A stretch of 64,000 nt of DNA from Hyphomicrobiales bacterium (GCA_027483945.1 JAIXTM010000017.1:1-64000), one strand, 5' to 3'; numbered from the stretch's first letter, positions 23,939 to 36,501 are shown. Numbers and translations are program-made. The notes: generated by a model from the letters alone, not told the origin.

Positions 23939-26923
23939 ATGACCTCGATCCCGCAGACGTCCCAGCCCAAGGCCCGGCCGCTGAACGCCGACGACCACCT
24001 GATCCTGATCGACGGATCGTCCTACATCTTCCGCGCCTATCACGCGCTTCCACCCCTGACCCGCAAGTCCGACGGGCTTCCCGTGGGTGCGGTGCAGGGC
24101 TTCTGCAACATGATGTGGCGGCTGATGCGGGACAAGATCGACGGCGAGCCGGCGAGCCACCTCGCCGTCGTGTTCGACCATTCCGCCGAGACCTTCCGCA
24201 ACGCGCTTTACGACCAGTACAAGGCCCATCGGCCGGACCCGCCGGAGGACCTGAAGCCCCAGTTCGGTCTCATCCGCCACGCGACGCGCGCCTTCGACGT
24301 GCCCTGCATCGAGCAGGAGGGCTTCGAGGCCGACGACATCATCGCCACCTATGCCTGCCAGGCGGCGCGGGCGGGCGCCAAGGTCACGATCGTCGCCTCT
24401 GACAAGGACCTCATGCAGCTCGTGCGCCCCGGCGTCACGATGTACGACACGATGAAGGAGAAGCGGATCGCCGAACCCGAGGTCCTGGAGAAGTTCGGCG
24501 TCACGCCCGACAAGGTCGTCGACGTCCAGGCGCTCTGCGGCGATTCCATCGACAACGTGCCCGGCGTTCCGGGCATCGGCGTCAAGACTGCTGCCCAGCT
24601 CATCGGCGAATACGGCGATCTGGAAGGCGTGCTGAAGGCCGCCGCCGACGGCCTCATCAAGCAGCCCAAGCGGCGCGAGGCGCTCGTGGAGCATGCGGAA
24701 AAGGCACGCATCTCGAAGACGCTCGTCCTCCTGGAGCAGAACGTGCCGCTGGAGATCGCGCTGGAGGACCTGCTCCTCGACGATCCGGACCCAAAGCGTC
24801 TCGTCGCCTTCCTGAAGGCGATGGAGTTCACGGCGGTGACGCGCCGTGTTGCCGCCGCCTACGCTCTCGACATCAACGAGATCGATCCCGATCCGGCGCT
24901 CGCCGCCCCCGGCGCCGGTGTCGACGGCTTCGAGCCGTCATCGTCCGGCACCGTCTCGCCGCCCCGAACGGCGGATGTGCAGGAGATGCGGGCACCGCTC
25001 GATCCCGCGGCGCTGAGCCCGCTCGCGCTCGCCGAGGCGCGCAAGGCCGAAGGCGCCGCAACGGCCATCGATCGCTCGCGCTACGAGACATTGATGGACC
25101 TCGCGGCTCTCGAGGCCTTCGTCGCCGCCGGCATCGCGGCGGGTGTCGTCGGCTTCGATACCGAGACGAATTCGCTCGACGCGATGCAGGCCGATCTTGT
25201 CGGCGTGTCCCTTGCGCTGCCGGGCGGCCGGGCCTGCTACGTACCGCTCCTTCACAAGGGCGGGTCGGACCTCTTCGCGTCCGGCGTCGTACCGGGCCAG
25301 ATTCCGTCCGCGGATGCCATATCGGCCTTGCGTTCGCTGCTCGAACACTCTGGCGTGCTCAAGGTCGGGCAGAACATCAAGTACGACCGCATCGTGATGC
25401 TGCGGCACGGCGTTTCCGTCGCGCCCTACGACGATACGCTGCTCATCTCCTACGTTCTGGACGCCGGCCGCGGTGGCTTTGCCGGCCACGGCATGGACAC
25501 CCTGTCCGAGCGGCATCTGAACCATCAGACGATCCGCTACGGCGAGGTCGCGGGCACGGGCAGGGCGGCCGTCACCTTCGACATGGTGCCGCTCGACAAG
25601 GCGACGCCCTACGCCGCGGAGGACGCCGACGTGACGCTGCGCCTGTGGCAGGCGCTGAAGCCGCGTCTGGCCGCCGAGCGCAAGACGGCCGTCTACGAGA
25701 CGCTGGAGCGCCCGCTGGTCGACGTCCTCGGGCGCATGGAGATGCGCGGCATCATGGTGGACCGGCAGATCCTGTCGCGCCTGTCCGGCGACTTCGCCCA
25801 GACCCTCGCCCGGCTGGAGGACGAGATCTACACGCTCGCCGGCCAGCGCTTCACGATCGGCTCTCCGAAGCAGCTCGCCGATATCCTGTTCGGGCAGATG
25901 CAGCTTTCCGGCGCCAGGAAGACGGCGACCGGGCAATGGTCCACCAATGCGCGCTTCCTTGAGGACCTGGCGGCGGAGGGGCACGAACTGCCCCGGCGCA
26001 TCCTCGATTGGCGTCAGCTCGCCAAGCTGAAATCGACCTATACGGATGCTCTGCCGGCCTATGTGAACCGGGAGACAGGCCGCGTGCATACGTCCTATGC
26101 CCTGGCCTCGACGACGACCGGGCGGCTCTCCTCGTCCGAGCCGAACCTGCAGAACATCCCGATCCGCACCGAGGAGGGGCGGCGCATCCGCACCGCCTTC
26201 ATCGCCGAGAAGGGCAAGGTGCTGATCTCCGCCGACTACTCGCAGATCGAGCTGCGGATCCTGGCCCACGTCGCCAACATTCCGCAGCTGCGCAAGGCCT
26301 TCGCCGAAGGGCAGGACATCCACGCCATCACCGCCTCCGAGATGTTCGGCGTGCCGGTGGAGGGCATGCCTTCCGACATCCGCCGCCGCGCCAAGGCGAT
26401 CAATTTCGGCATCGTCTACGGCATCTCCGCCTTCGGTCTCGCCGCCCAGCTTTCGATCCCGCGCGAAGAAGCGGGAGCTTACATCAAGCGTTATTTCGAG
26501 CGCTTTCCCGGCATCCGCGACTACATGGACGCGACCAAGCGCTTCTGCCGCGAGCATCTCTATGTGGAGACCCTGTTTGGCCGGGTCTGCCACTATCCGC
26601 AGATCGCCTCGTCAAACCCGTCCGAGCGGGCGGCGGTGGAACGGCAGGCCATCAACGCGCCGATCCAGGGCACGGCGGCGGACATCATCCGCCGCGCCAT
26701 GATCCGGATGGAGCCGGCCCTGGAGCAGGCGGGCCTCTCGGATGTGAAAATGCTGCTCCAGGTCCACGACGAGCTGGTCTTCGAGGCTCCGGCGGAGCTG
26801 GCGGAGGCAGCGATCCCGGTCATCCGCAGGGTGATGGTGGACGCTCCCCATCCCGCGGTCGACCTCACGGTGCCGTTGGTCGTCGACGCCCGCGCGGCGT
26901 CGAACTGGGACGAAGCGCACTGA
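23939..26923 (+). CDS. polA: DNA polymerase I
   Basis: 994 residues with three domains: 5'-3' exonuclease (about 20-310; GSSYIFRAYHALPPL and EADDIIATYA), 3'-5' exonuclease (about 385-590; FDTETNSLD retains the catalytic Asp and Glu), and family A polymerase. Polymerase motif A is ISADYSQIELRILAH near 762-778, the O-helix is RRRAKAINFGIVYG near 815, and motif C is QVHDELVFE near 940. ATG 23939 fits the family start; the longer open frame is antisense to the helicase. It fills gaps in repair and replication. A linker of about 60 residues (about 310-380) is less conserved. Confidence 0.97.
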   Translation: MTSIPQTSQPKARPLNADDHLILIDGSSYIFRAYHALPPLTRKSDGLPVGAVQGFCNMMWRLMRDKIDGEPASHLAVVFDHSAETFRNALYDQYKAHRPDPPEDLKPQFGLIRHATRAFDVPCIEQEGFEADDIIATYACQAARAGAKVTIVASDKDLMQLVRPGVTMYDTMKEKRIAEPEVLEKFGVTPDKVVDVQALCGDSIDNVPGVPGIGVKTAAQLIGEYGDLEGVLKAAADGLIKQPKRREALVEHAEKARISKTLVLLEQNVPLEIALEDLLLDDPDPKRLVAFLKAMEFTAVTRRVAAAYALDINEIDPDPALAAPGAGVDGFEPSSSGTVSPPRTADVQEMRAPLDPAALSPLALAEARKAEGAATAIDRSRYETLMDLAALEAFVAAGIAAGVVGFDTETNSLDAMQADLVGVSLALPGGRACYVPLLHKGGSDLFASGVVPGQIPSADAISALRSLLEHSGVLKVGQNIKYDRIVMLRHGVSVAPYDDTLLISYVLDAGRGGFAGHGMDTLSERHLNHQTIRYGEVAGTGRAAVTFDMVPLDKATPYAAEDADVTLRLWQALKPRLAAERKTAVYETLERPLVDVLGRMEMRGIMVDRQILSRLSGDFAQTLARLEDEIYTLAGQRFTIGSPKQLADILFGQMQLSGARKTATGQWSTNARFLEDLAAEGHELPRRILDWRQLAKLKSTYTDALPAYVNRETGRVHTSYALASTTTGRLSSSEPNLQNIPIRTEEGRRIRTAFIAEKGKVLISADYSQIELRILAHVANIPQLRKAFAEGQDIHAITASEMFGVPVEGMPSDIRRRAKAINFGIVYGISAFGLAAQLSIPREEAGAYIKRYFERFPGIRDYMDATKRFCREHLYVETLFGRVCHYPQIASSNPSERAAVERQAINAPIQGTAADIIRRAMIRMEPALEQAGLSDVKMLLQVHDELVFEAPAELAEAAIPVIRRVMVDAPHPAVDLTVPLVVDARAASNWDEAH

Positions 26924-26959
26924 ACAGGCCGACCCGTGCCTTCGCAGGCCGGGCCTTTG

Positions 26960-30010
<3,051 letters not shown>

Positions 30011-30087
30011 CCGGGCGACGGACCCAACGCGGCGTCGGCGCGTTGTCGAGGCACCGCCGCGGGGCGGCAGGAGCGGAGGCGCGACCC

Positions 30088-31239
30088 ATGGCACGCATCG
30101 AGACACCGGAGGCGGGCGCCGGCAGCGCCGCGTCGGACGAGGGCGGGGCCGGGCGCAACCTCATCGAAAGCCTTGCCGGGGAAGTCGGGTTGAAACTGGT
30201 CACGCCGGGCGATCTCACCATCCGGCGCCGCCGCGTCGGCAAGGGCTTCGCCTATCTCCGGCCACGGGGCGGTTCGGTCAGGGACAAGGCGACGTTGGAC
30301 CGGCTCCGCTCGCTGGCCGTTCCGCCGGCCTACACGAATGTCTATTTCGCCGCCGATCCGCGCGCGCATATCCAGGCGGTGGGAACCGACACGGCCGGGC
30401 GCCTGCAATACCGCTATCATCCCGATTGGACACTGGTGCGGGAGGCGCTGAAGGAGCGCCGCCTGGCGCACCTGATCGAGGCTCTGCCGGAGATGCGCCG
30501 AACGGTCGCGCGCGATCTGGAGACCCGGGCGCCGACGCGCCGCAGGGCGCTGGCGGCTGCGATCCGCCTCGTCGAGAAGACCGCGATCCGTGCCGGTAAC
30601 GATTGCTACGCCCGCGAGAGCGGCAGCCGAGGCGCGGCGACGCTGGAGAAGGACCATGTGCGCATCGTCGGCGATGAGGTGCATCTGGCGTTCCGCGCCA
30701 AGGGCGGCAAGCAGGTCGAGCGCACCGTCACGGCGCCGCGCCTGGCCCGCACGCTCAAGGCCTTCCTGCGCCTGCCGGGCCGGCGGCTCTTCCAGTTCCG
30801 CGACCGGGACGGAACGGTCCGGCCGATTACCACGGCCGACATGAACGCCTATATCAAGGAGGCCGCGCAGAGGCCGATCTCGGTCAAGGACGTGCGCACG
30901 CTCGCCGCCTCCGCCGCCGCTGTCGAGGCGCTTGCGGACGAGACGCCCGAAGAGACCGAGCGCCGCCGCAAATCGCAGATCAACAAGGCGGTCAGGCAAG
31001 TCGCCGAACATCTCGCCAACACGCCGGCGGTCGCCCGCAAGAGCTACATCCATGCCAGCGTCATCGACGCCTTCGAGGAGGGGCGTTTGAAGCGCCTGAA
31101 GTCGCGCATCCGGGTCCGGCCCTTCGCGCCGCGTCGCGAGCGGCTGCTCCTCGCCGTCATCCGGGATGCGATGGTACGCCGCCGACGCGCCGCGAAAGCG
31201 CAGAACGATCGGGGAACCCGCACACCGACACAGCGTTGA
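30088..31239 (+). CDS. DNA topoisomerase IB
   Basis: 383 residues from ATG 30088, which has GGAG upstream. An ATG at 30007 overlapping the permease stop would add 27 residues. This is the bacterial poxvirus-like type IB enzyme: an N-terminal domain with RRRRVGKGFAYLRP and a catalytic domain with the KT.IRAGN segment and the active-site Tyr320 in RKSYIHASVID. It relaxes supercoils through a 3'-phosphotyrosyl intermediate. Position behind a stress-type promoter and before a KGG protein suggests use in stress or damage; this is inferred. Confidence 0.93.
   Translation: MARIETPEAGAGSAASDEGGAGRNLIESLAGEVGLKLVTPGDLTIRRRRVGKGFAYLRPRGGSVRDKATLDRLRSLAVPPAYTNVYFAADPRAHIQAVGTDTAGRLQYRYHPDWTLVREALKERRLAHLIEALPEMRRTVARDLETRAPTRRRALAAAIRLVEKTAIRAGNDCYARESGSRGAATLEKDHVRIVGDEVHLAFRAKGGKQVERTVTAPRLARTLKAFLRLPGRRLFQFRDRDGTVRPITTADMNAYIKEAAQRPISVKDVRTLAASAAAVEALADETPEETERRRKSQINKAVRQVAEHLANTPAVARKSYIHASVIDAFEEGRLKRLKSRIRVRPFAPRRERLLLAVIRDAMVRRRRAAKAQNDRGTRTPTQR
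31213..31237 (+). promoter_or_regulatory. Predicted EcfG promoter of the KGG-repeat gene
   Basis: GGAAC-N16-CGTT, a perfect general-stress promoter pattern inside the 3' end of the topoisomerase gene. It lies 32 bp before the ATG of the KGG protein. Confidence 0.65.
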
Positions 31240-31269
31240 GGGACAACGAACAACACCAAGAGGCCAACC

Positions 31270-31494
31270 ATGGCAACGCACAGCACTTCCCAGGATGGCA
31301 AGGATGTCCGCTACCGGGGCGGCTCCGGCAATTTCGCGGCCAATCGCGAACGCGCCGCGGAGGCCGGCCGCAAGGGCGGACGCTCCAGCGGCGGCAATTT
31401 CGCCCATAACCGCGAGCGCGCAGCCGAAGCCGGCCGCAAGGGCGGCAGCGTCAGCCGGCGCCGCTCGTCCTCCGGCGGATCTTCGGACAGCTGA
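31270..31494 (+). CDS. KGG-repeat (YciG/Con-10-like) stress protein
   Basis: 74 residues, very hydrophilic and probably disordered. It holds two copies of the repeat GNFAANRERAAEAGRKGG / GNFAHNRERAAEAGRKGG, the stress-induced KGG motif, followed by a Ser/Gly/Arg tail. Family members accumulate in stationary phase, desiccation or osmotic stress in bacteria and in conidia. A perfect EcfG promoter pattern precedes it, in agreement with that role. AAGAGG lies before the ATG. Confidence 0.9.
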   Translation: MATHSTSQDGKDVRYRGGSGNFAANRERAAEAGRKGGRSSGGNFAHNRERAAEAGRKGGSVSRRRSSSGGSSDS

Positions 31495-31536
31495 CGGGCT
31501 TCAGTCCGGCTGCAACAGGGCAGTGCAGAGCCGTCC

Positions 31537-31563
31537 CGAAAGGCTGCGTCACGCAGCCTTTCG
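31537..31563. terminator. Hairpin between convergent KGG and UdgX genes
   Basis: Arms CGAAAGGCTGCG and CGCAGCCTTTCG with a 3-nt loop make a perfect symmetric stem. AAA and TTT lie within the stem ends, so it could end transcription from either side, although the T tract is short. It overlaps the last codons of the UdgX gene. Confidence 0.5.
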
Positions 31564-32994
31564 CGCATCGGCCAGGAACGGCAAAGCCAGCCGCAGATCG
31601 TCCAGGAAGCGCGCATATTCCTGCGCCTTGTAGGCGTCCTCGACGCGCAGCAGGTAGGACGGATGGACAGTGACGAGGGCTTTGGTCCCGGCATCGAGAT
31701 CGATCACGGCACCCCTTGTCTTCCCGATCGGCATCGACTTGCCGAACAAGGACGTCACCGCCGTCGCGCCCATCGCCACCACGAGATCCGGACGGATCAG
31801 CGCCAATTCCTGCTCGAGCCAGGGCCTGCAGGCGCGAACCTCGCCGGCGGCGGGCGTCTTGTGCAGCCGCAGCTTGCCCCGCGGCTCGAATTTGAAGTGC
31901 TTCACCGCATTCGTCACGTAGACCTTGAGCCGGTCGACGCCGAGCTCTGCCAGCGCGCGATCAAAAAGCTGTCCCGCCGGCCCGACGAACGGCCGCCCCG
32001 CCAGATCCTCCTTGTCGCCCGGCTGTTCGCCGACGAACACGACGCGGGCGCCTGCCGGCCCTTCCCCGAAGACCGTCTGCGTCGCGGGCGCCCAGAGCGG
32101 ACAGGCCCGGCATCCCGCCGCCTCGGCCTTCAGCGCCTCGATCGTGCCGGCCATGGGCAAGAGCGAGGGCGCGGCCGGCTCGGCGCGCTGGCGGTTCGGC
32201 CGGGCATCGGTGGGCGCCTTGTCGATCATGGTGTCCGTCCTTGCCTGCGATGACGCGATCAGAACGGGAATGAGCGGCGCCTCCGGCAGGTTCCGCCAAT
32301 ACTTCACGGGCATTTCCGAGCGCATCGCGGCAACCTTGAGCCGGGCCGGGTTGAAGATGGCCGCGTAATAGACGCGCCACGCCTCCTCCAGCCGGTCCTC
32401 GTCCGGCGCCTGGTCCTTGGCGACGCCCGGTCCGAACCGCATCGTCCTTCCGTCCCAGTCGGCACAGCGGTCCGGCGTCAGGATCGTGAAGCGCATGGCG
32501 GCGAAGCGCCGCTGGAAGAAGGGCGCCGTCGCCTCCACGATGTGATGCTCCGGCTCGAACCAGGAAACGAAGCGTTCGCCGCCATCGTCCGCGATCTCCC
32601 GGAAGCGCACGAAGGCCTTCATCTTGTGCTGGTCCCGCCGCACGCTCTTCGCCATGGCCGCAAGCCGGGCGACATCCGGGTCCGACGCGACCTCCAGCAG
32701 CCGCGGTTCTTCCTGAAGCCGCAGCAGCAGCGCGTGCAGCAGCGCGAAGCGCTGGCTGTCCCGGTGCAGGATCACGGTCTCGGCGAGCGGGATGAACGCC
32801 CGCGGAACCCGGAATTCCGGTTCGGGGCCGGGCGGCGGCGGAGGCAGGTCATGAACGTCGAACAGCCCGCCATGCCTTTCGCCTCCGACCGCCCAGGCGA
32901 CATCGCCCGGCGCGATGCCAAGGGTCATCAGCCGGCGCGTGGTGCCGCGCCAGCCGTCCCAATCCGTCTGCGAGGAGAGGCGGGCGGCGAACAT
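31549..32994 (-). CDS. UdgX-family uracil-DNA glycosylase fused to a DUF4130 domain
   Basis: 481 residues. The N-terminal half (about 1-250) is the DUF4130/TIGR03915 repair-associated domain, with a His-Arg-Asp at VILHRDSQRF and the segment FVSWFEPEHHIVEATAPFF. The C-terminal half (about 285-481) is a family-4-like uracil-DNA glycosylase with Fe-S cysteines (CRACPLW and ACRPWLEQ), GEQPGDKEDL, and a basic loop RGKLRLHK. That loop corresponds to the KRRIH loop of UdgX, whose His forms a covalent bond with the uracil site. It is 4 bp after the radical SAM gene, a conserved pair, and is under the same SOS box. Confidence 0.92.
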   Translation of the reverse strand: MFAARLSSQTDWDGWRGTTRRLMTLGIAPGDVAWAVGGERHGGLFDVHDLPPPPPGPEPEFRVPRAFIPLAETVILHRDSQRFALLHALLLRLQEEPRLLEVASDPDVARLAAMAKSVRRDQHKMKAFVRFREIADDGGERFVSWFEPEHHIVEATAPFFQRRFAAMRFTILTPDRCADWDGRTMRFGPGVAKDQAPDEDRLEEAWRVYYAAIFNPARLKVAAMRSEMPVKYWRNLPEAPLIPVLIASSQARTDTMIDKAPTDARPNRQRAEPAAPSLLPMAGTIEALKAEAAGCRACPLWAPATQTVFGEGPAGARVVFVGEQPGDKEDLAGRPFVGPAGQLFDRALAELGVDRLKVYVTNAVKHFKFEPRGKLRLHKTPAAGEVRACRPWLEQELALIRPDLVVAMGATAVTSLFGKSMPIGKTRGAVIDLDAGTKALVTVHPSYLLRVEDAYKAQEYARFLDDLRLALPFLADARKAA

Positions 32995-32998
32995 CGGG

Positions 32999-34216
32999 TC
33001 AGACGTCCAGGCTCATCTGCCGCGGCTTCGGCGCCAGCCGCGCGGCGAGATCGACCCGGTCCAGCTCGCGCGGCCGGTGATCGGGCGTGACGATGAAGGG
33101 CGCGACGGTGCGCAGGGGAACGCGCAGGCGCGAGAGGTCGTCGAACCTGAGGCTGCGAACCCGCCGCGCCGCGAGGATCGCCTTGACGCTCTTGGTGCCG
33201 AGGCCCGGCACGCGCAGAAGCCAGTCGCGGCTCGCTCGGTTGATGTCGAGCGGGAAATGCTGCCGGTGGCGCAACGCCCAGGCCAGCTTGGGATCCATCT
33301 CCAGCGGCAGCATCCCATCGGAACCGGCGAAGATCTCGTCCGCCGCGAACCCGTAGAACCGCATCAGCCAGTCGGCCTGGTAGAGCCGATGCTCGCGCAT
33401 CAGCGGCGCGGCCTTCAGCGGCAGGGCCTTGGGCGCATCCGGGATCGGGCTGAAGGCGGAATAATAGACCCGCTTCAGGCCATAGGACCCGTAGAGGTTC
33501 GCGCTCGTCCCGATGATGGTGCGGTCGTCCGCTCCGTCGGCACCTACGATCATCTGGGTGGACTGGCCGGCGGGCGCGAAGCGCGGCGCCTTCCGCTCCG
33601 CCTTCGCCTCGTCGATCTTCAGCCGCAGCCGCCCCATGGACCGCTTGATCGACCCGGTATCCTTCTCGGGCGCCAGGCTGGCGAGGCTCGCCTCGGTCGA
33701 CACCTCGATATTGATGCTCAGCCGGTCAGCGTAGAGGCCGGCCTCCGCCAGCAGGGCGGGGTCGGCGTCAGGAATCGTCTTCAGGTGGATATAGCCGCGG
33801 AAGCCGTGCTCGAGGCGGAGGCTTTTGGCCACCCGCACCACCTGCTCCATCGTGTAGTCCGGGCTGCGGATGATGCCCGAGGACAGGAACAGGCCCTCGA
33901 TATAGTTGCGCCGGTAGAAGTCGAGCGTCAGCGTCACCACCTCCTCGACCGTGAACCGCGCGCGCTTCACGTTGGAGGAGGCCCGGTTCACGCAATACAG
34001 GCAATCGAAAGCGCAAGCGTTGGTCAGCAGGATCTTGAGCAGCGACACGCAGCGCCCGTCCGGCGTGTAGCTGTGGCAGATGCCCATGCCTTCCGTGGAG
34101 CCGATGCCCTTGCCGTCGCCCGAATGACGCTTGTCCGTGCCGGACGATGCGCAGGAGGCATCGTATTTCGCCGCGTCGGCGAGGATGGCGAGCTTGGCCT
34201 TGAGCGCGTCGTCCAT
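32999..34216 (-). CDS. Putative DNA modification/repair radical SAM protein
   Basis: 405 residues from ATG 34216; ATG 34234 is possible but has no ribosome-binding site. The N terminus AILADAAKYDASCASSGTD is the hallmark of the TIGR03916 family. The radical SAM cluster is C-X3-C-X2-C (CAFDCLYC). A helix-hairpin-helix-like DNA-binding tail is visible (INRASRDWLLRVPGLGTKSV). The family nearly always sits next to the DUF4130-UdgX gene, as here, but its reaction is unknown. A perfect LexA box lies 36 bp upstream, which supports a DNA damage role. Confidence 0.92.
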   Translation of the reverse strand: MDDALKAKLAILADAAKYDASCASSGTDKRHSGDGKGIGSTEGMGICHSYTPDGRCVSLLKILLTNACAFDCLYCVNRASSNVKRARFTVEEVVTLTLDFYRRNYIEGLFLSSGIIRSPDYTMEQVVRVAKSLRLEHGFRGYIHLKTIPDADPALLAEAGLYADRLSINIEVSTEASLASLAPEKDTGSIKRSMGRLRLKIDEAKAERKAPRFAPAGQSTQMIVGADGADDRTIIGTSANLYGSYGLKRVYYSAFSPIPDAPKALPLKAAPLMREHRLYQADWLMRFYGFAADEIFAGSDGMLPLEMDPKLAWALRHRQHFPLDINRASRDWLLRVPGLGTKSVKAILAARRVRSLRFDDLSRLRVPLRTVAPFIVTPDHRPRELDRVDLAARLAPKPRQMSLDV

Positions 34217-34251
34217 GATCGTCCCGAGGATCAAATCGTGAACGACATTAT

Positions 34252-34266
34252 GTTCTATTTTCGTTC
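34252..34266 (-). promoter_or_regulatory. LexA (SOS) box upstream of the radical SAM-UdgX pair
   Basis: GTTC-tattttc-GTTC, the direct-repeat LexA site GTTC-N7-GTTC of alphaproteobacteria, without mismatch. It lies 36-50 bp upstream of the radical SAM start and 75 bp upstream of the divergent hydrolase gene. Confidence 0.78.
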
Positions 34267-34340
34267 TCTTGGCCAGTCCTGCGCGCGCCGCGCGCGCGGG
34301 CCGATTGCCGCAAGGGCGCTGCGACCCTAGGTTCTGCCGC

Positions 34341-35255
34341 GTGCTTCCGGTCGTCCACCATCCCGCCTACCGCGCCGACATCCCCGAGGGGCATCGCTTT
34401 CCGATGGGAAAGTACTCGGCGCTGGCGCGGGTGCTCCTCGACGAGGGCGTCGTCCGCGCAGGCGGCTTCTTCGAGCCGGACATCGCCGATTTCGAGCTCG
34501 TCACGCAGGCGCACGATCCGGCCTATGTCCAGGGCGTGTTCGAGGCCAACCTGCCCCGGGAGGCGGAGCGGCGCATCGGCCTGCCGATGACGCCCTCGGT
34601 CTCGCTGCGCGCCCGGGCCGCAACCGCCGGAACCCTGCTCGCCGCGCGTCTCGCGCTTGCCCACGGCATCGCCTGCAACACGGCCGGCGGCAGTCACCAT
34701 GCCGCGCGCGGATACGGCGCCGGTTTCTGCACCTTCAACGACGTAGCGGTCGCCGCCGCGCAGCTTCTCCACGAGGGCGCGGTCTCGCGCATCCTTGTCG
34801 TCGATTGCGACGTGCATCAGGGCGACGGTACCGCCTTCATCTTCGAGGAGGACCCGCGGGTCTTCACCTTCTCCATGCACGGGGAGAAGAACTATCCGGC
34901 GCGCCGCGCGACGAGCGACCTCGACATCGATCTCCCCGACAGGACGGAGGACGAGGCCTATCTCGCGATCCTCGCGGACACGCTGCCGGGCCTGCTGAGC
35001 CGTGTCCGGCCCGACATCGTCTTCTACAATGCCGGCGTCGACCCGCACCGGGACGATCGCCTCGGCCGGCTCGCCCTCTCCGACGAGGGCCTCGCCCGCC
35101 GCGATGCCTACGTGATCGGGACCTGCCTGAAGCAGGGACGGCCCGTCACGGGCGTGATCGGCGGCGGCTACGATCACGACGTGGAGCGGCTGGCCCGCCG
35201 TCATGCCCATCTGCACCGGGCCGCCGCGGCCGCGATCCGCCGGCCGGGGCGGTAG
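34341..35255 (+). CDS. Histone deacetylase-like amidohydrolase
   Basis: 304 residues from GTG 34341, where homologues begin (LPVVHHPAY). It is an arginase/deacetylase-fold Zn enzyme with GGSHHA (catalytic His pair) and DCDVHQGDGT (Zn ligands), followed by NAGVDPHRDD and GGGYD. Bacterial members remove acetyl groups from polyamines or small acyl amides. The polyamine ABC system at 36502-40491 is nearby but separated by an opposite-strand gene, so acetylpolyamine use is only a possibility. It is divergent from the radical SAM gene. Confidence 0.88.
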   Translation: MLPVVHHPAYRADIPEGHRFPMGKYSALARVLLDEGVVRAGGFFEPDIADFELVTQAHDPAYVQGVFEANLPREAERRIGLPMTPSVSLRARAATAGTLLAARLALAHGIACNTAGGSHHAARGYGAGFCTFNDVAVAAAQLLHEGAVSRILVVDCDVHQGDGTAFIFEEDPRVFTFSMHGEKNYPARRATSDLDIDLPDRTEDEAYLAILADTLPGLLSRVRPDIVFYNAGVDPHRDDRLGRLALSDEGLARRDAYVIGTCLKQGRPVTGVIGGGYDHDVERLARRHAHLHRAAAAAIRRPGR

Positions 35256-35276
35256 CGGCGGCCGGCAGCCTTCCGC

Positions 35277-36299
35277 CTAGCGTCGCAATTCCTTCCGCAC
35301 CAGATCGGCGCCCTTGGCAAGGGCCGCGAGCTTGCCATAGGCCACATCCGCGCTCATGGGAGCCATGCCGCAATTGGTGCAGGGGAAGAGCTTTTCCGGC
35401 GCCACGTATTTCAGCGCTTCGCGGATCGTCGCGGCGACTTCCTCGGGCGTCTCGACCTGGTCGCTCGCCACGTCGATCGAGCCGACGAGCACGTCCTTCC
35501 CGTCCAAGAGGCGGATCAGGTCGATCGGCACGCGGCTGTTGCGGCATTCCAGCGAGACCTGCTGGATCGAGCTGCGGGCGATGACCGGGAACGTGTCCTC
35601 GTATTGCCGCCACTCGCCGCCGAGCGTCTGCTTCCAGTCGATATTGGCCTTGATGCCGTAGCCGTAGCAGATATGGACCGCCGTGGTGCAGGTCAGACCG
35701 CGCGCGGCGTGCTCCAGCGTGGCCATCCCCCATTCGGCGACCTGCGGCATGTAGACGTTGAAGGCCGGCTCGTCGAACTGGATGACGTCGATCCCGATCG
35801 CCTCGAGCTCCCGCGCCTCCTCGTTCAGCGCGTCGGCGAAGGCCATGGCGAGGTCCTCTCGGCGGCCATAATGCTCGTCGGCGATCGTATCGACGATGGT
35901 CATCGGGCCGGGCAGCGTGAATTTCAGCTTACCCTTGCGGTGCGCCCGCGCCGCGCGCGCCTCGGCGCCATGGACCGAGCCCTTCCGGCGGATCGGGCCG
36001 GTGACGGTCGGCACCTCCGCCTCGTAACGGTTGTTGCGGATGCCCATCACCGTCTTCTTGGCGAAGTCGATGCCGTCCAGATTGGCGAGGAAGCCGTGGA
36101 CGAAATGGACGCGCGCCTGTTCGCCGTCCCCGACGATGTCGATCCCCGCATCCTCCTGCATCTTGATGGCGAGGATCGTGGCATCGAGCTTGGCCCTGTC
36201 GAGCGCCTCGCCCTCCAGCTTCCACGGGGCCCAGAGCCGGGCCGGCTCGGCCAGCCAGCCGGGTTTCGGCAGGCTTCCGGCGATGGTGGTCTGGAGCAT
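35277..36299 (-). CDS. MetE C-terminal-like methionine synthase / cobalamin-independent methyltransferase
   Basis: 340 residues. It corresponds to the catalytic half of MetE, without the N-terminal duplicated domain. Zn ligands are seen in HICYGYG and in CTNCGM near the C terminus, and the substrate segment is FDEPAFN. Such short MetE-like proteins transfer a methyl group to homocysteine from methyltetrahydrofolate or another donor; the donor here is unknown. GGGAGGA precedes ATG 36299. It is divergent from potF with a 202-bp gap. Confidence 0.88.
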   Translation of the reverse strand: MLQTTIAGSLPKPGWLAEPARLWAPWKLEGEALDRAKLDATILAIKMQEDAGIDIVGDGEQARVHFVHGFLANLDGIDFAKKTVMGIRNNRYEAEVPTVTGPIRRKGSVHGAEARAARAHRKGKLKFTLPGPMTIVDTIADEHYGRREDLAMAFADALNEEARELEAIGIDVIQFDEPAFNVYMPQVAEWGMATLEHAARGLTCTTAVHICYGYGIKANIDWKQTLGGEWRQYEDTFPVIARSSIQQVSLECRNSRVPIDLIRLLDGKDVLVGSIDVASDQVETPEEVAATIREALKYVAPEKLFPCTNCGMAPMSADVAYGKLAALAKGADLVRKELRR

Positions 36300-36501
36300 C
36301 ACGTCCTCCCGCATGCGGCGCTTGTTCTGTGCCTGCGGTTCAAGCATGGAGCCGTGCCGCCGCGCTATGGGCCAAAGTGCCGATGCGGCAGGCGATTTTC
36401 CGGATTTCGGCGATTGACATTCGTTGTCCTCGGACCCTTTCCTTGCCCGTCCCGTGGTGAACCCGGCGCGCTGTCGGCGCCGGCCCGTCAAGGAGGTGCG
36501 G

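Noticed and set aside
31324-31443. Tandem repeat in the KGG gene as a CRISPR-like or DNA repeat
   Set aside because: It is a protein-level repeat of the known KGG motif, with only two units.
36414-36445. TTGACAT sequence upstream of potF as a promoter
   Set aside because: No acceptable -10 element at 16-18 bp spacing; left unassigned.
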